Positions 29,633 to 40,451 of a stretch of DNA of 51,018 nucleotides are shown here, in pieces. The notes beneath the pieces are model-generated. The model was not told the DNA's origin and made no database searches. It saw only the letters and a list, made by a program, of their open reading frames with translations. The translations under genes and the position numbers were made by a program. This DNA is from an uncultured bacterium (lineage in GTDB: Bacteria; Patescibacteriota; Gracilibacteria; Absconditabacterales; Absconditicoccaceae), in the NCBI GenBank assembly GCA_903953935.1, contig CAJBLF010000045.1, forward strand, positions 1 through 51,018, written 5' to 3'. Numbering within the stretch: position 1 is the stretch's first letter; every line of letters begins with the position of its first letter.

Positions 29633-30061
29633 TTATGCTGTTTGAAGCATCTTTTTGAGTTCAATATCTGCATTTGTTTTTTCTAACTTGATTAGTGCTT
29701 TCTCTATTTCCTCAATGCTTCATTCGTTTTTAAGTCTTTTGAGTTTTTCTTCAAGTATTCTTTTGGTTTCAAGTAATACGCTTTCTGATTCTTCAGGTGC
29801 AAGTGTTGCTTCAGTACTTACAATACGAACTATTTTCCCATCAATAAATACCATTCCTTTTGATGTACTTACAAACATTTCATCTCCTACTTGGATGTTA
29901 TTTTTCATTGGCCATAATTTAATAAGTCCAGGTTTGATGGACGTTACCATTGGTGGATGACCATCCATAACTTTAAGATTACCATTTTCTGTAGGAATCG
30001 ATGTTTTCTCGATTTCTCATTCATAAATTACTTTGTTTGGTGTTGAAATCTTTAGTTTCAT
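29633..30061 (-). CDS. atpC: F1F0 ATP synthase epsilon subunit (142 aa)
   Basis: The beta-sandwich opens MKLKISTPNKVIYEGEIEKT, then GNLKVMDGHPPMVTSIKPG (the GxxxVLxxHxPx-T-L-G motif of epsilon), KGMVFIDGKIVRIVSTEA, and a C-terminal helical pair (SVLLETKRILEEKLKRLKNE, beyond a UGA). It normally regulates F1 and couples it to the rotor. No other atp genes are nearby; it is isolated at the end of the ftsA-ftsZ cluster (156-bp gap). Either the rest of the operon is elsewhere or the gene has been separated. Length matches the family (about 135-140). Confidence 0.88.
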
Positions 30062-30217
30062 GATTTTGGCTTATGGTATAAAGCTATAATAATTATATTT
30101 GCTCTATGTATAGAACACAATAATTCTAGCTTCCAAACTTCATATTTACTTGACAATAAGTGTTTTCTTTACTCATATATGGGGTAATAATCAATATTGT
30201 CGATTTTCTTGGTTATA

Positions 30218-31384
30218 TTAGCTAGTTTTCTTGTTGAGTGATCTCCTTATAAATGCTGGAGTTTCTGTATCTTCTTCTGGATTTGTTTCTTCTGCTCTTG
30301 TCTCTTGGGTGATATCCTTCTTGATTCCTCTCATAATAAAGTTTTCTGATTCTCTTCTTGCTGGAACCATGGTAGGTCTTCCCAAAAGATCTCTCTTTGG
30401 TTGTTTTAATATGTCTTCTTTGCTTTGTTCTTCAAATCCTGTTGCAATGATGGTTACTTTAACCTCATCGTCCATACTTTCGTCTAATGTCATTCCCCAA
30501 AAGAAATTTACATCTGGATCTATTATTTCTTCTACTACTGCTGCCGCCTCTCTTACTTCTGCTGGTGTCAAATCGTGTCCTCATGAAACTGCGAAGATGA
30601 TGTTTTTTGCTCCATCTAAATTTTCTTCTAATAATGGATTCTCTATAGCTTTTCTTGCAGCTTCTACTGCTCTCTTTTCTCCTGCTCCGTATCCAATTCC
30701 AAGTAATGCATTTCATGAGTCTGTCATTACTGCTTTTACATCTGCAAAATCAATATTGATGTCTCCTGGTTTGATAATTAAATCAGAGATTCCTTGTACT
30801 CCGAGGTAAAGTATCTTATCTATCATAGTGAATGCTTGTTTGAATGTTGTTTTTTTGTCTATTACATTGAAAATTTTGTCATTAGGTATAACAATTAATG
30901 TGTCTACCGCTTCTTTGATTTTTTTAAGTCCTTCATCTGCATTCATTCCTCTCTTGTTTCCTTCGAAGCTGAATGGTTTTGTTATAATACCCACAGTGAG
31001 TATTCCCATTCCTTTTGCAATGTTTGCTATCACGGGCGCAGCACCTGTTCATGTTCCACCTCCCATTCCACATGTAATGAATACCATATCTGTATCTTGA
31101 AGCATAGCTTTTATTTCTCATTCGCTTTCTTCGGCAGCTTTTCTTCCTATTTCAGGATTAGCACCTGCACCCAAACCTTTTGTTAGATTAAGTCCTATGT
31201 TTATTTTCTTTTCAGCCAAGTTTGTTGCAAGATCTTGTGCATCAGTATTGATAGCGACAAATCCTACTCCATCCAATCCTTCAGAGATCATCCTATTGAG
31301 CGCTTTGTTTCCACAACCACCTATTCCCAATACTTTTATTTTAGCTCCTGGGATAAATTCTGGATTGATTTCGTGAATTACCAT
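30218..31384 (-). CDS. ftsZ: Cell division GTPase FtsZ (388 aa)
   Basis: Tubulin-like GTPase forming the division ring. Visible are [47 protein letters not shown], the tubulin signature [15 protein letters not shown] (residue 112 of the GGGTGTG is UGA, 31049-31051), [14 protein letters not shown], a T7-type region [18 protein letters not shown], and [10 protein letters not shown]. The C-terminal peptide [12 protein letters not shown] is the FtsA/ZipA-binding tail. FtsA lies directly upstream (67-bp gap). It is the clearest proof in a universally conserved protein that UGA is Gly. Length matches the family. Confidence 0.97.
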
Positions 31385-31451
31385 TTTTAATGTACATTAC
31401 AAATTAAAATATTGAAAGATTGAACATTATTTCGTTTTTTATATGTTTTGT

Positions 31452-32630
31452 TTAAAATAAGTCTTTAAAAAATGTTCAGATTTTACCTATGAAGTCGAGA
31501 TTGAAATTTAATCATAATCCCTTTCTTCATTCTGTGTATTTGTTTGATCGTACATATGTTCCTAGTACATTGATGAATTGAATGTTGGATGATATGTCTC
31601 CTAAATTTAATATGTTGTCTTTACCATAAAAAGTCGCTAATTTGAATACATCTTTTGCTAGAAGATCGAGATTTGGCATTCTTGCTCCTCATCAAATGAG
31701 AAGTACTCCTCCCGCTAATCTACCATCTCTTTCGAGGTCTTTAAGGTGATTGTTTATTTTCATAAATATTTCTTCATATCTTGCATTGATAACATCTGAG
31801 AGAAATAGGCTATCTATAGGACTATCGTCTGTTGATCTTTCTTTTTGGACAATAGCTGACCCATGACTTCTTTTAATTTCTTCAGCTTCTTTAATGTCTA
31901 CTTGCATGCCGATAGAAATGTCTTTGGTGACATCTTCACTTCCCATAGCAAGTGTTCCATATCCTAATGGATATCAATCTTCGTATATTACATAACTTGT
32001 TTGATTTTTTCCTATGTCGATAAGAATGGTTCCCAAGTCTTTGTGATCATAGTCCAAAGCTACTTCACTAGCAGCGATGATATTTGGTACAATGTCGACA
32101 ATATTTAATCCGACCTTCTCGAAAGCGTCAATAACTCCATTGTAGATGTTTTTGGGAATCATGAATACGTCTGCGATAAGTTCTAGTTTTTTTCCTTTCA
32201 TTCCGATAGGATCCTTTTCTCTTTTTGTCTCGTCAATAAGGAAATGTACAGGCACTATTTTGATCGTTTCATAGTTGCTTTTGTTTGATATCTCTGCTAT
32301 AACTCTAGATAGATGATCTATGTCATCTGGACCTATTTCTTCAGTCATAATTCTTTTTTGTTCTATTATCCTATTTACGATCATCTCGGGATGTGAGATT
32401 CCTACAAATACTTCTTCTATGAAATCTCCTCCAAGTTTTTTTATAAATGATTCTGTGATTTTGTTTATGGTGTTTACAAAATTTTCGGCGTCTAAGATTT
32501 TTCATTTGCGCATTCCTTGTGTAGGTTCCATTTGTTTGGCTAGAATAATCTCTTTTCCATCATCATTAGCGAAAATTACTCCTTTGATGACATCATTTCC
32601 GATATCGAAGACTGCTTTGATGTCTTTCAT
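31452..32630 (-). CDS. ftsA: Cell division protein FtsA (392 aa)
   Basis: Actin-like membrane tether for FtsZ. Features are the N-terminal phosphate-1 loop AVFDIGNDVIKGVIFA, the FtsA-specific insertion KLGGDFIEEVFVGIS then HPEMIVNRII, a 1C subdomain with IVPVHFLIDETKREKDPIGM and KKLELIADVFMIPKN, phosphate-2 LGTILIDIGKNQTSYVIYED, and a GGVLLIGGGARMPNLDLLA adenosine motif (two Gly by UGA). The C-terminal amphipathic membrane helix is poorly visible; the protein ends with KFSFLD-like residues and a stop at UAA. It precedes ftsZ in the same orientation, the usual order. Confidence 0.93.
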
Positions 32631-32702
32631 GCCTGTCTTTGTGTTATAGGGATAAAATTTCTATTACATAATTGTCTATCATGGATGTATATATACTATT
32701 AA

Positions 32703-32759
32703 AAAAAACAAACCCATTTTAATCTATTCTGATATACAATAGTTATCAGTTTGTTTTTT
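32703..32759. terminator. Bidirectional hairpin between ftsA and the nucleotidyltransferase gene
   Basis: AAAAAACAAAC and GTTTGTTTTTT pair as an 11-bp stem with a T-run on both strands. It would end the minus-strand transcript of the nucleotidyltransferase upstream of ftsA. The rest of 32631-32909 shows no convincing gene. Confidence 0.65.
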
Positions 32760-32909
32760 GATGAAATTACTCTTGCTAAGCTATGGTTATCGCCCACAAA
32801 AATAATAAAAAAATAGCCCCAGATTCTTCGAGATTGTTTCGTATCGAGCCATATTGCTCCGATTTTTTTACAATCTGTATCTCTCTTTGGCTATCTGTAT
32901 TTTATTGTT

Positions 32910-33803
32910 TTATGAAAGCTTTTTTTTGTACATTATATATAATAAATGTATTTTTTTTCTTATATCCATATGGAACTTTAACATATTGTTATTAACTACA
33001 ATACCCCATCCCCTCTCTTTTAGTTGTTTTGTTTTGTAGATAACTATAGGTAATCGGACGAGTTTTATAATCAATTCACTTCCCTTTCCTATGATTCCTC
33101 CGGCGAGAAATTCAGCTATTTTTTTGAATATAGTCTTGCCCGATGTTGGTTGGAGTCAAATATCGATACAATGTCTTCCTGGAAAATTTGGTAATGCACT
33201 TTCGAGCCATGTATTGTGTTTGTAGATGTTTTCTGGGACCTCTTGATATAAAGGAACCAAATGAGCTAGCCAGTATATAAAATAGATATCGTTTTGTGGT
33301 AACATAATATTATAGAGATTTTGATGGGTATGGGTTACATAGAAGCTTAAACAAAATTTCTTCTTTTTTCCTCGTACTCATCCTCTTTTTAATCCAAACA
33401 AGAAGAACATTACTGTGCTTCGAAGTCTGGCGCGCCACAATCCTCATTTTTTGGTTACGATAAAGACATCTATATCAGAATCTTGACGTAAAGCGTTGAA
33501 TGTGATGGAATTGCAGAGATAGATAGACTGAATAAGGGGTATGGATCTGTATAATCGTTTGTATTTGTTGATATATTTCAAGAAATCGTCAATATAGGGG
33601 TTTTTTTGAGTCCAGCTGTACTTGGGTCCATCCGGAGGAAATTCTTGTCCTCTCAGAATGTCTTCTCCCCTATCCCATCATTTTTTTTCAAAAAGGAAAT
33701 AACTGTAGTGACGAGGAATGTCATACTTCATGATTTTATAAAAAATTAGATGTTTGTTGTCATCCAAAGTATTTGCTAGAGAATTATCATATTTTTCTGT
33801 CAT
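32910..33803 (-). CDS. Nucleotidyltransferase-fold protein (297 aa)
   Basis: Pol-beta-type nucleotidyltransferase motif: IYLCNSITFNALRQDSDIDV, then FIVTKKGG, i.e. the hG-S-x(9-12)-D-x-D pattern with the usual Gly replaced by Asn. It is followed by membrane-associated-looking segments (VMFFLFGLKRG; IYFIYWLAHLVPLY) and a basic C terminus. CPR genomes often carry such proteins of unknown target. It could transfer nucleotides to a small molecule, RNA or protein; MNT/AbiEii-like toxins share the fold. No antitoxin partner is adjacent. The first ATG was chosen; stop UAA. Confidence 0.72.
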
Positions 33804-33869
33804 ATACTCTCTTTATGGTAAAGTGATTGGAGTATATATAATGTTGTGAAAATTTCCATTGGTTTTTAT

Positions 33870-34259
33870 CTATTTCCATTCTGAATATATTTTTTCCATT
33901 GGTTTTATAATATCTTCAATGTTTTCGTATTCAATAATACTATCGCTCACTCATTTTACGGTATCTTTAACATGTATTCATTTTTTTGTAATCAATACTA
34001 TTTTTTTGTTCATTGCATAAGCTATTCCAAGTTCTATCATACGACCATGTGTTGGTCCGTCATAATCGATTAATAATGCTCCACATTCCTTTATTTTTTC
34101 TTTTGCTCTTTTCATCATTTCATATTCATCATCAAACGTTTTTTCATCACGAATAAAACAATAGTCCTCAAATCCAGATTTTCTTATTATTGAACAGAGA
34201 TATTCAATTTCATCTTTGTTTTTTCAATCTCTAAATGGAGCTGTAATATACATTTTCAT
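33870..34259 (-). CDS. Nucleoside 2-deoxyribosyltransferase-like protein (129 aa)
   Basis: A compact Rossmann-like fold: YITAPFRDGKNKDEIEYLCS at the start, an acidic segment, then CGALLIDYDGPTHGRMIELG and IAYAMNKKIVLITKKG. The D-x-P-x-x-G-x-x-x-E-L-G pattern is the deoxyribosyltransferase signature (Asp, Gly, catalytic Glu). The family transfers deoxyribose between bases or cleaves nucleotides and includes the DUF4406-like and defence-linked TIR-related enzymes. Two ATG codons are close together; the first (34259) is used. It lies 66 bp from the nucleotidyltransferase on the same strand. Substrate not deducible. Confidence 0.75.
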
Positions 34260-34363
34260 AAGATGATTATTATTCAAATAAAATTATACAATCACTTTTT
34301 TGAGAACTCCTCAGAGGTCAAATGCTATAGCTTTTATGTTGTTCATGTGGTTTTTTAAAGATA

Positions 34364-35011
34364 TTATAAATACAATGAACTAATTTTTTTAATTACTGAT
34401 TTGATTATTTTTTTTTGTTCGTCTTCTATCATGGAATGTATATGTTTCTCTAATTTTATTGATTGCACAAGTAATTCTGGTGTATGAGGTAAATGAATAA
34501 ATACTGGCTGAAATTTTTTCCCATGATCGCTCAATCTTATACTGTCTCTTAGAACTGTTTCACACATATGTCTGCCTGCGTTTTCTGAAATCTTTATTTC
34601 TTTGATTTTTGCTATAGCTGTTTCTACCTGTTTTTCGTTGGGTATTCTTATGATCTTTGGTAATGTATCTAATGCTATTGTTTTTCCTATTTTACCGTCT
34701 TTGTCTTTTATTTTTGTGCCATATTCTGGTAGTGCATGAGCAACTACTTCAAGTGATAGGTTTGATGTATCTTTGAAATCCATACCCAATCATATTACTA
34801 TTTCTGGTTGTGTGTTTTTTATTGTTGTAGCAAGAATTTTTCTAAATTTGTTAAAATCTATAGGTAACTTTAGGCCTATGATTTTTATAGTAGTGCTAGT
34901 GTTTATCTTTATTGTTTTATTATTAAACCTTTCAACAATACGTTCAGCTATATTATACTCATAAGGACCAAATTTTTGAAACCCCATAAGTAATATTTTT
35001 TTTTCAACCAT
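34364..35011 (-). CDS. pcp: Pyrrolidone-carboxylate peptidase, C15 family (215 aa)
   Basis: Removes N-terminal pyroglutamate from peptides. ILLMGFQKFGPYEYNIAERI is the family's N-terminal GFxPFG..NP region. IVIGLGMDFKDTSNLSLEVV bridges a UGA and contains the loop preceding the catalytic Glu. ISENAGRHMCETVLRDSI holds the catalytic Cys (AGxxxCN), and VFIHLPHTPEL holds the catalytic His (FIHxP). The NPS of the first motif is altered to NIA. Length is standard. Under the standard code it would appear as two ORFs at the UGA 34790-34792. Confidence 0.92.
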
Positions 35012-35044
35012 AGGTGTATATAGATGTTATATTTTAAATGCGCT

Positions 35045-35701
35045 TTAGTTATCCCATTCAATACAATTATCACCGCTAAAATTCAGGCATATCTGTTTTT
35101 TTAAACTAATTGTTCTTGTATCGCTTTCAAAACGAGCCATGGTTTTGCACCGGGTTCAAGCAGTACTACACAATAAAAAACTATTTGCTCATGTGCTTAC
35201 TATATTTGTTCCACCGCTAATATAAAAAAATTGCATAGCATCATTTTCTTTAAGTCCTTTGTTTATCCATAAATCATAAGCATCTCAAGTGATTTTTATT
35301 ATATAACTATTGCTGTTGCAATAACTTAAATTGTTGCCTGTGACTACTATGCTACTATATGTTTCTTCAATTCCTCCTGATATATATTTTAGTTCTATTA
35401 ATTGATTTAGTGGTTGAAATCTGATGATATACTTATCGGGATAAACTGTTGTTGTTCAGTCATATATTGATTTGCTACTCAGTCCTGCATGGAGAAAATT
35501 ATTTAATTGTCCATAGATGGTTTCTATGCATGCTTGACCATATAATGAATTTCTATCTCTTATCTCAAAATATCATCTAAATGCCATAAACAAGATGCCT
35601 ATGATCATCATCACTATTATTAGTTCTATGAGGGTAAATCATTTTGGAGAACCACGAAAAAATGGAAAAATTGAACGATTACTGTTTCAGTATTTCACCA
35701 T
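35045..35701 (-). CDS. Type IV prepilin-like protein (218 aa)
   Basis: The class III signal SPKG^FTLIELIIVMMIIGIL (cleavage after G21; E5 of the mature protein present) is diagnostic of prepilin peptidase substrates. The Gly at the cleavage site is UGA. The mature globular part has several Cys (QACIETI, LSYCNSN, LLCSTAGTRCK, KQICLNFSGDNCIEW) that could form disulfides. It belongs with pilB/pilC at 19.7-22.3 kb although unlinked. It is located downstream of dnaN (27 bp gap). It could be a major or a minor pilin; the long C-terminal domain and Cys suggest a minor or adhesive one. Confidence 0.88.
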
Positions 35702-35728
35702 TTTTATTTTTCAATATAATAAATCATA

Positions 35729-36862
35729 TTATGAGTTGATGAGTGGTCTGACTACGTATCTATAAGAAGCATCATCTTTGTCCATTAAAATGAGTGGTTT
35801 CTGATTGTCGATAACATTGAAAATTAATTCATCTCCTTTTATGATTTTTATGAAATCAGTTATATATTTTCCATTGATTCCAAAACTCATTGCTGGTCCT
35901 TCGATTATAGCTGGAATATTGGTTGTTCAAGCTCCCTTATCTGTTTTTCCTGATGAAATTACGATACTGTCTTTTGTGGTTTCTATCTGGATATAATTGT
36001 TTATATCTCTTGTTAAGATACCTATTTTTCTGATAGCTTTTTCACATAGTCCTTTATCTACCAATATTTTTGTATTGAAATTTCTTGGCATGATTTCTTC
36101 TCTATCGTATTCTGGAAAATTACCTTGTATGAGTAGTGATGTAGCCAATATTTTCATGTCTTTTATTTCTGCCTGGAATGCGATAAGATTCTCTGAATAT
36201 TTGATAGTCAGATTTTCTGATTCATTGTTCATAGCATATTCGGATATTTTTTGTATGTCTGTCATGGTTACTTTTGGCACAATTAGCGCAAAGTCATTTT
36301 CTTTGGTTCCGGAATGTGCTTTAAATTCTGATAATCTAAATGAATCTGTACCTACAAAAATTAGATTGTCTTCTTTTGCTTTTAACAGTACTCCCGTCAA
36401 TACAGGACTGAAGTTTTTTTCTGTGACAGCGTATTCTACTTTTGAAACTCCTTCAGCAAACAACTGTGTCTCTACAGATAATGTGTTTTCATTTGGCATT
36501 TCTGGTAATGCAACATATTCACTCGCCGCTATACCATTGATTTCAAAACTATCTTTTGCTGACTTTAAACTCATGACCTGTGATTTCTGATCAACGCTTA
36601 TTTCTACTTCTTTTTCTTCTATACTTTTGATGATGTCAGAAAACATTCTTGCGTTTACCGTAATAGCTCCTTCCATGGTAATTTTACATGGTATTTCTAT
36701 TTCGATATATTTTTCCATATCAGTTGCTCTCAATAATAATCCATCAATCGCTGCCTTGAAATAGAAATTTTGCAAAATTGGTAATGTTGCATTTTTGGAA
36801 ACAAATCTCAATCCGAGATCTATGACATCCAAAAGTTTAGCTGTTTCGATAGTGATTTTCAT
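35729..36862 (-). CDS. dnaN: DNA polymerase III beta sliding clamp (377 aa)
   Basis: Ring-shaped processivity factor. The sequence follows the three-domain clamp: MKITIETAKLLDVIDLGLRF, NFYFKAAIDGLLLRATDMEK, VNARMFSDIIKSI, EYVALPEMP (domain link), AVTEKNFSPVLTGVLLKAKE, FVGTDSFRLSEFKA, LIQGNFPEYDREEIMPRNF and a C-terminal half beyond UGA at 35927 (PAMSFGINGKYITDFIKI, KPLILMDKDDASYRYVVRPL). The conserved terminal -MPVR-like strand reads RYVVRPLINS. Upstream is uppS on the same strand (51-bp gap). Confidence 0.96.
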
Positions 36863-36913
36863 CTCTTTTTTACTAAAAGACTAAAAGGAATTTTCAGTTT
36901 TAGACTAGTTTAT

Positions 36914-37615
36914 TTATTTTCAATAGTTGCGTAGACTTGCTATTTCATCGAATCGAATCAATGCTTTCTGATATTCTTGTATATCAAATTCCGGACATTT
37001 TTTGGCAGTGAAATATAATTCTGCGTATCCTATCCACCATGACATAAATCCTGAAGTTCTTTGTGCTTGATCTCATTTTGTTCTGATTATCAATTCTATT
37101 GGTGGGATATTTCCAAGATCTAAACTTTGAGTGATATCGTTTTCTGTGATCATTGTCAGATCCTTGCCTTCTTTTGCTAATGTTTTTATGCCTCTTACGA
37201 TTTCATCTCTTCCTCCATAATTGATAGCAAAGACGAAATATCTGTCCGAATTATAGGTGTTTCTTTGTTCTTTTGCTATTAGATATTCTCTAAATTCATC
37301 TGTTATGCCCTCCAAATCCCCAATAACCTTGAAGTTAACCTTATGCTCTTTTAAGAATCCATCGAGATCTTCCTCTACGATTTTGTACATTGTCATAAGG
37401 AAATCAAATTCTTCTTTTGGTCTTTTTTTCGCATTTTCTGTACTCAACCCTCGGAGGGTAAATACTTTCACATCGGTTTCGGTAAAGGTGTGAACAATGA
37501 GTTCTATTGCTTTTTCATATGATGTCATATATGCTTCCGCGACTGTTTTATTGTTTGCTTTGGCTCGCGTCCTATTCCCGTCTGGTATGATAGCTACGTG
37601 TTTTGGGTATTCCAT
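36914..37615 (-). CDS. uppS: Undecaprenyl diphosphate synthase UppS, cis-prenyltransferase (233 aa)
   Basis: Makes the C55 lipid carrier for cell-wall glycans. HVAIIPDGNRT-W-AKANN is the catalytic DGN loop. The residue that is Trp in essentially all relatives (DGNxRWA) is CGA here (37565-37567), strong evidence for CGA=Trp. Further motifs are VKVFTLRGLSTENAKKRPKE, DRYFVFAINYGGRDEIVRGI, PPIELIIRTKGDQ (after the UGA) and SGFMSWWIGYAELYF. Ends NYGK, stop UAA. It is divergent from prs. It is the first gene of a likely uppS-dnaN-prepilin operon. Confidence 0.95.
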
Positions 37616-37814
37616 CTATAATAAATAAGAATGAAAAATAACAAAAAAATATTCCATAGAATGTGAACAAATTGATATGTATTTGCCTCGTATATTCAAG
37701 GTAAAAAAATATATCGATTTCTTGCGCGGTATCTGAGCTTTTATGCTATATTATGTTGCTTTGTTTGTGTAAATATGTATCAAATAGCTGTTATTTATCT
37801 CTTTTTATTGATCC
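37616..37814. promoter_or_regulatory. Divergent promoter region between uppS and prs
   Basis: 199 bp between divergent starts, very AT-rich. For prs, TTGCGC (37722-37727) and TATATT (37747-37752) with a 19-bp spacer are a weak sigma70-like candidate. For uppS no clear box stands out. No operator or riboswitch is recognised. Confidence 0.3.
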
Positions 37815-38852
37815 ATGAAGGAGAAATTGCATATTATAGGTACACAAGATACCAAACACTTGGTTGCTTCTCTGATTGCCATTCTTCAGCGTGATTTCCA
37901 AGACACTATTACTTATGAGTATGTGGACTATCAAGAGTTTGCTAACGGAGAGATAAAGGTTGTTTTAGATGAGTCGGTTCGTGGAAAACATGTATATGTC
38001 GTTTGAGATGTTAATGGTCATCACAACAGTGATACCTATCACATAAAATATAATGATAGATTAGTTCAACTCTTGCTTATTTTGCAATGTGCAAAAAATC
38101 ATTGAGCCAAAACAGTTAATGTAATTCCTACCTGCTTTCCTTATTCTAGACAAGATAAACCTATCCAGTGATGATTGAAAGAAAGAGTATCTAGAGAGCC
38201 ATCTTCTGCTCAATTTATGATAGATATTTTTCAAGATCTTCTTACTACTGATTATTGTATTACTATAGATATACACAACCCTGCTGTGATTAATAATTCC
38301 AGAAAAACCAATTTTGTAAATCTTTATACAGGATGGTTTGTGCAACAAGTTATCACAAAATCAAAAAAAGATAATGTCGTACTTTCTCCTATGGATGAAT
38401 GATGACTTAAGAAGGTGTCTTCTGTATCAAAAGATCTTGCGCTTGATTATCTTACTGTACTTAAAAAAAGAGACTATTCTCAACCCAACACCATTGATGA
38501 AATTTTTGTCCATGGTAGTATAGCGTGAAAAAATATTATTATTCATGATGATATTCTTGATACCTGAGGGAGTTTAATAAAACTTATAGAAGAAATTAAC
38601 AAGAAAAATCCCCAAAGTATAAATGTTACTATTACTCATGGTATGTTTAATAAAGATGCAATTAGTAAACTTACTCGTCTTTATCATGAAAAGAAATTCG
38701 AGGCTATTTATGTTACTAATACTATTTATAGAGAGGAATATCCTGAATTTGTGCAAATCATCGATGTTGCGCCTATTTTTGCAGACGCCATAAAAAATAT
38801 TTTCATGTGATGAAGTATCAATTATAATCATTGAGTCAATTTATCTAAGTAA
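37815..38852 (+). CDS. prs: Ribose-phosphate pyrophosphokinase (PRPP synthase), 345 aa
   Basis: Synthesises PRPP. The N-terminal half has HIIGTQDTKHLVASLIAILQ, EYVDYQEFANGEIKVVLDES, GKHVYVVGDVN (UGA) and VIPTCFPYSRQDKP (the catalytic-loop region). The C-terminal half carries SPMDEGGLKKVSSVSKDLAL, EIFVHGSIAGKNIIIHDD and ILDTGGSLIKLIEEI (the PRPP-binding D-D-x-x-x-T-G-G). Six or more UGA codons are spread through it. Length is slightly longer than usual (about 315), with a longer end. Its stop overlaps the convergent miaB stop by 8 bp. Confidence 0.94.
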
Positions 38853-40350
38853 CAACAATCTTTCCATAGAGCTTAAATGCTATTGTTTTTGTTATCTCTA
38901 CGGTAACAAACTCCCCTACCCTTATTCATTTTTTTGTTGCTCATTTTTTTCATTCGAGGATAGGTCATGTTTCAATTATTATTTGTTTCATGTTGTCTGT
39001 ATATCATTCAATTACTCATGCACGTATTTTGTTGATGAGTACTTCTTTGGTTGTCCCTAGCTCTTCATTGTTGTTTTTACGTGAAATGTCTTTCAAAAGT
39101 TCATTGAGTCTGTTTCGTCTGTCTCGTTTTACTGCACGTGATATGTTGTCAGAATAATTTTTTGCTGCCAATGTTCCTGGTCTAGAAGAGTATATTCCGA
39201 TATATACCATATCAAATCATCCGTATTTTACTAGGTCTAATGTCTCCTGAAAGTCTTCTTCTGTTTCATCACAAAATCACACAATAATATCTGTTGTAAT
39301 GCTGATTTTCCTTGTGAGTTTTTTTATGTTGTCGATAAACTCTTTAGCTTGTTGGACCGTATATCCTCTAAACATTTTTTTTAACATAGTATTTGACCCT
39401 GACTGTAATGGTATATGGATATGCGGACAAAGTTTTTCCTCTTTTTCATGTAAGTCTAATAATTCTTTGCTATAATAGGTAGGATATGGTGACGTATATC
39501 TCAGCCGTTTAAGTCCCTTAAGCTTTAAGATTTTTTTTACGATAGTGATGAATTCTGGATGCTTATTTACTATTTGTCCTAATAAAACTATCTCTTCGGC
39601 TCCATGTTGTAGATGGATTTTTGTTTCATTGATAATCTGATCTACGGGGAAATGTTTTTCCAATCCTCTAGCGTAAGGTACGATACAATATGCACAAAAT
39701 TGATTACATCAGGTAGAAATAGGAATATAGACGGTTTTTTGGTGACTATTCATAGATGTGCTAATGTTTTCTGGAATGATTTTTTCATATTCGTTAATCA
39801 TTTCTTGGTCGTAAGAAAAGGTGTATCCTAGTTTTTTGAGTATCAAAGGAAGTAATCCCGTGTCGTCTATTCTTCGCATAAGCTCTATGTTTTTTCGTTT
39901 TTGAGTAAGATTATGAAATATTGGATTGAATGCATGATTGATTCCAATAAATTTTCAGTTCCCCTCTTTTGAGGACGCGTCATTTTTTGATTTTCAATTG
40001 TTTATTTCATCAGTAGATAATCATATTACTTTCGGTGTTTTGCTAGATGCTGATCCCATAAAATTTCAAACATTAAGTTTTCAACTTTCAGCTTTTAGTT
40101 TTCAACTTCTCATATTGTGTTGTATCATACATCAGGTGATTCGTACTTTTTGGTCCGGTCTGATTGTTTTGAGTTTCCCTGTTATCTTGTCTTCCGATTT
40201 TTGTTTTATAGAACAGGTATCAAAAATTATTATATCTGCATCCTTACTATTTTCTGTATAAGAAAATCAGCAGTTCGTCAGTACTGCGGTTATTCTTGCG
40301 CTATCTGCATAGTTCATTTGACATCCAAAAACCAAGACGTGAAATTTCAT
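38845..40350 (-). CDS. miaB: tRNA methylthiotransferase MiaB with inserted repeat segment (501 aa)
   Basis: Radical-SAM enzyme adding methylthio groups to i6A37 of tRNA. The UPF0004 domain starts VLVFGCQMNYADSARI (C10), with TNCGFSYTEN, IIIFDTCSIKQKSEDKI (C46) and ITGCMIQH (C74). The radical-SAM motif is STGCNQFCAYCIVPYARGLE (CxxxCxxC). IHIPLQSGSNTMLKKMFRGY and ITTDIIVGFCDETEEDFQET follow, with a C-terminal TRAM-like domain (RVGEFVTVEITKTIAFKLYG). About 50 extra residues (roughly 82-132) follow the third Cys region and contain RSGKLKAESGKLNV, a known style of CPR repeat insertion. Length is 501 versus about 440 normally. Confidence 0.94.
39955..40107 (-). repeat. In-frame inserted segment in miaB with TTGAAAA-type repeats
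   Basis: The minus strand here contains ACTAAAAGCTGAAAGTTGAA and related AGTTGAAAACT motifs, coding for SGKLKAESGKLNV and a Ser/Lys/Asn-rich linker. Compare the TTGAAAATTGA repeats around the PAGRQ palindrome in sufC. Confidence 0.5.
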
Positions 40351-40451
40351 ATTTGCTAGTATCTTCAAATAAATGGACTTTAGCGTAGCTATTTGCTGTT
40401 TGTAATCAATAAAAAATCAAAAAGTCTTGTTTTTTTTATATAAAAGAGTAT

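Noticed and set aside
30231-30809. 192-codon plus-strand frame opposite ftsZ
   Set aside because: It is antisense to the conserved FtsZ C-terminal half. No motif is visible.
32783-32995. Plus-strand 70-codon frame antisense to the nucleotidyltransferase 3' end
   Set aside because: It overlaps the opposite gene, has no recognisable motif and mostly reads T-rich DNA. Treated as chance.
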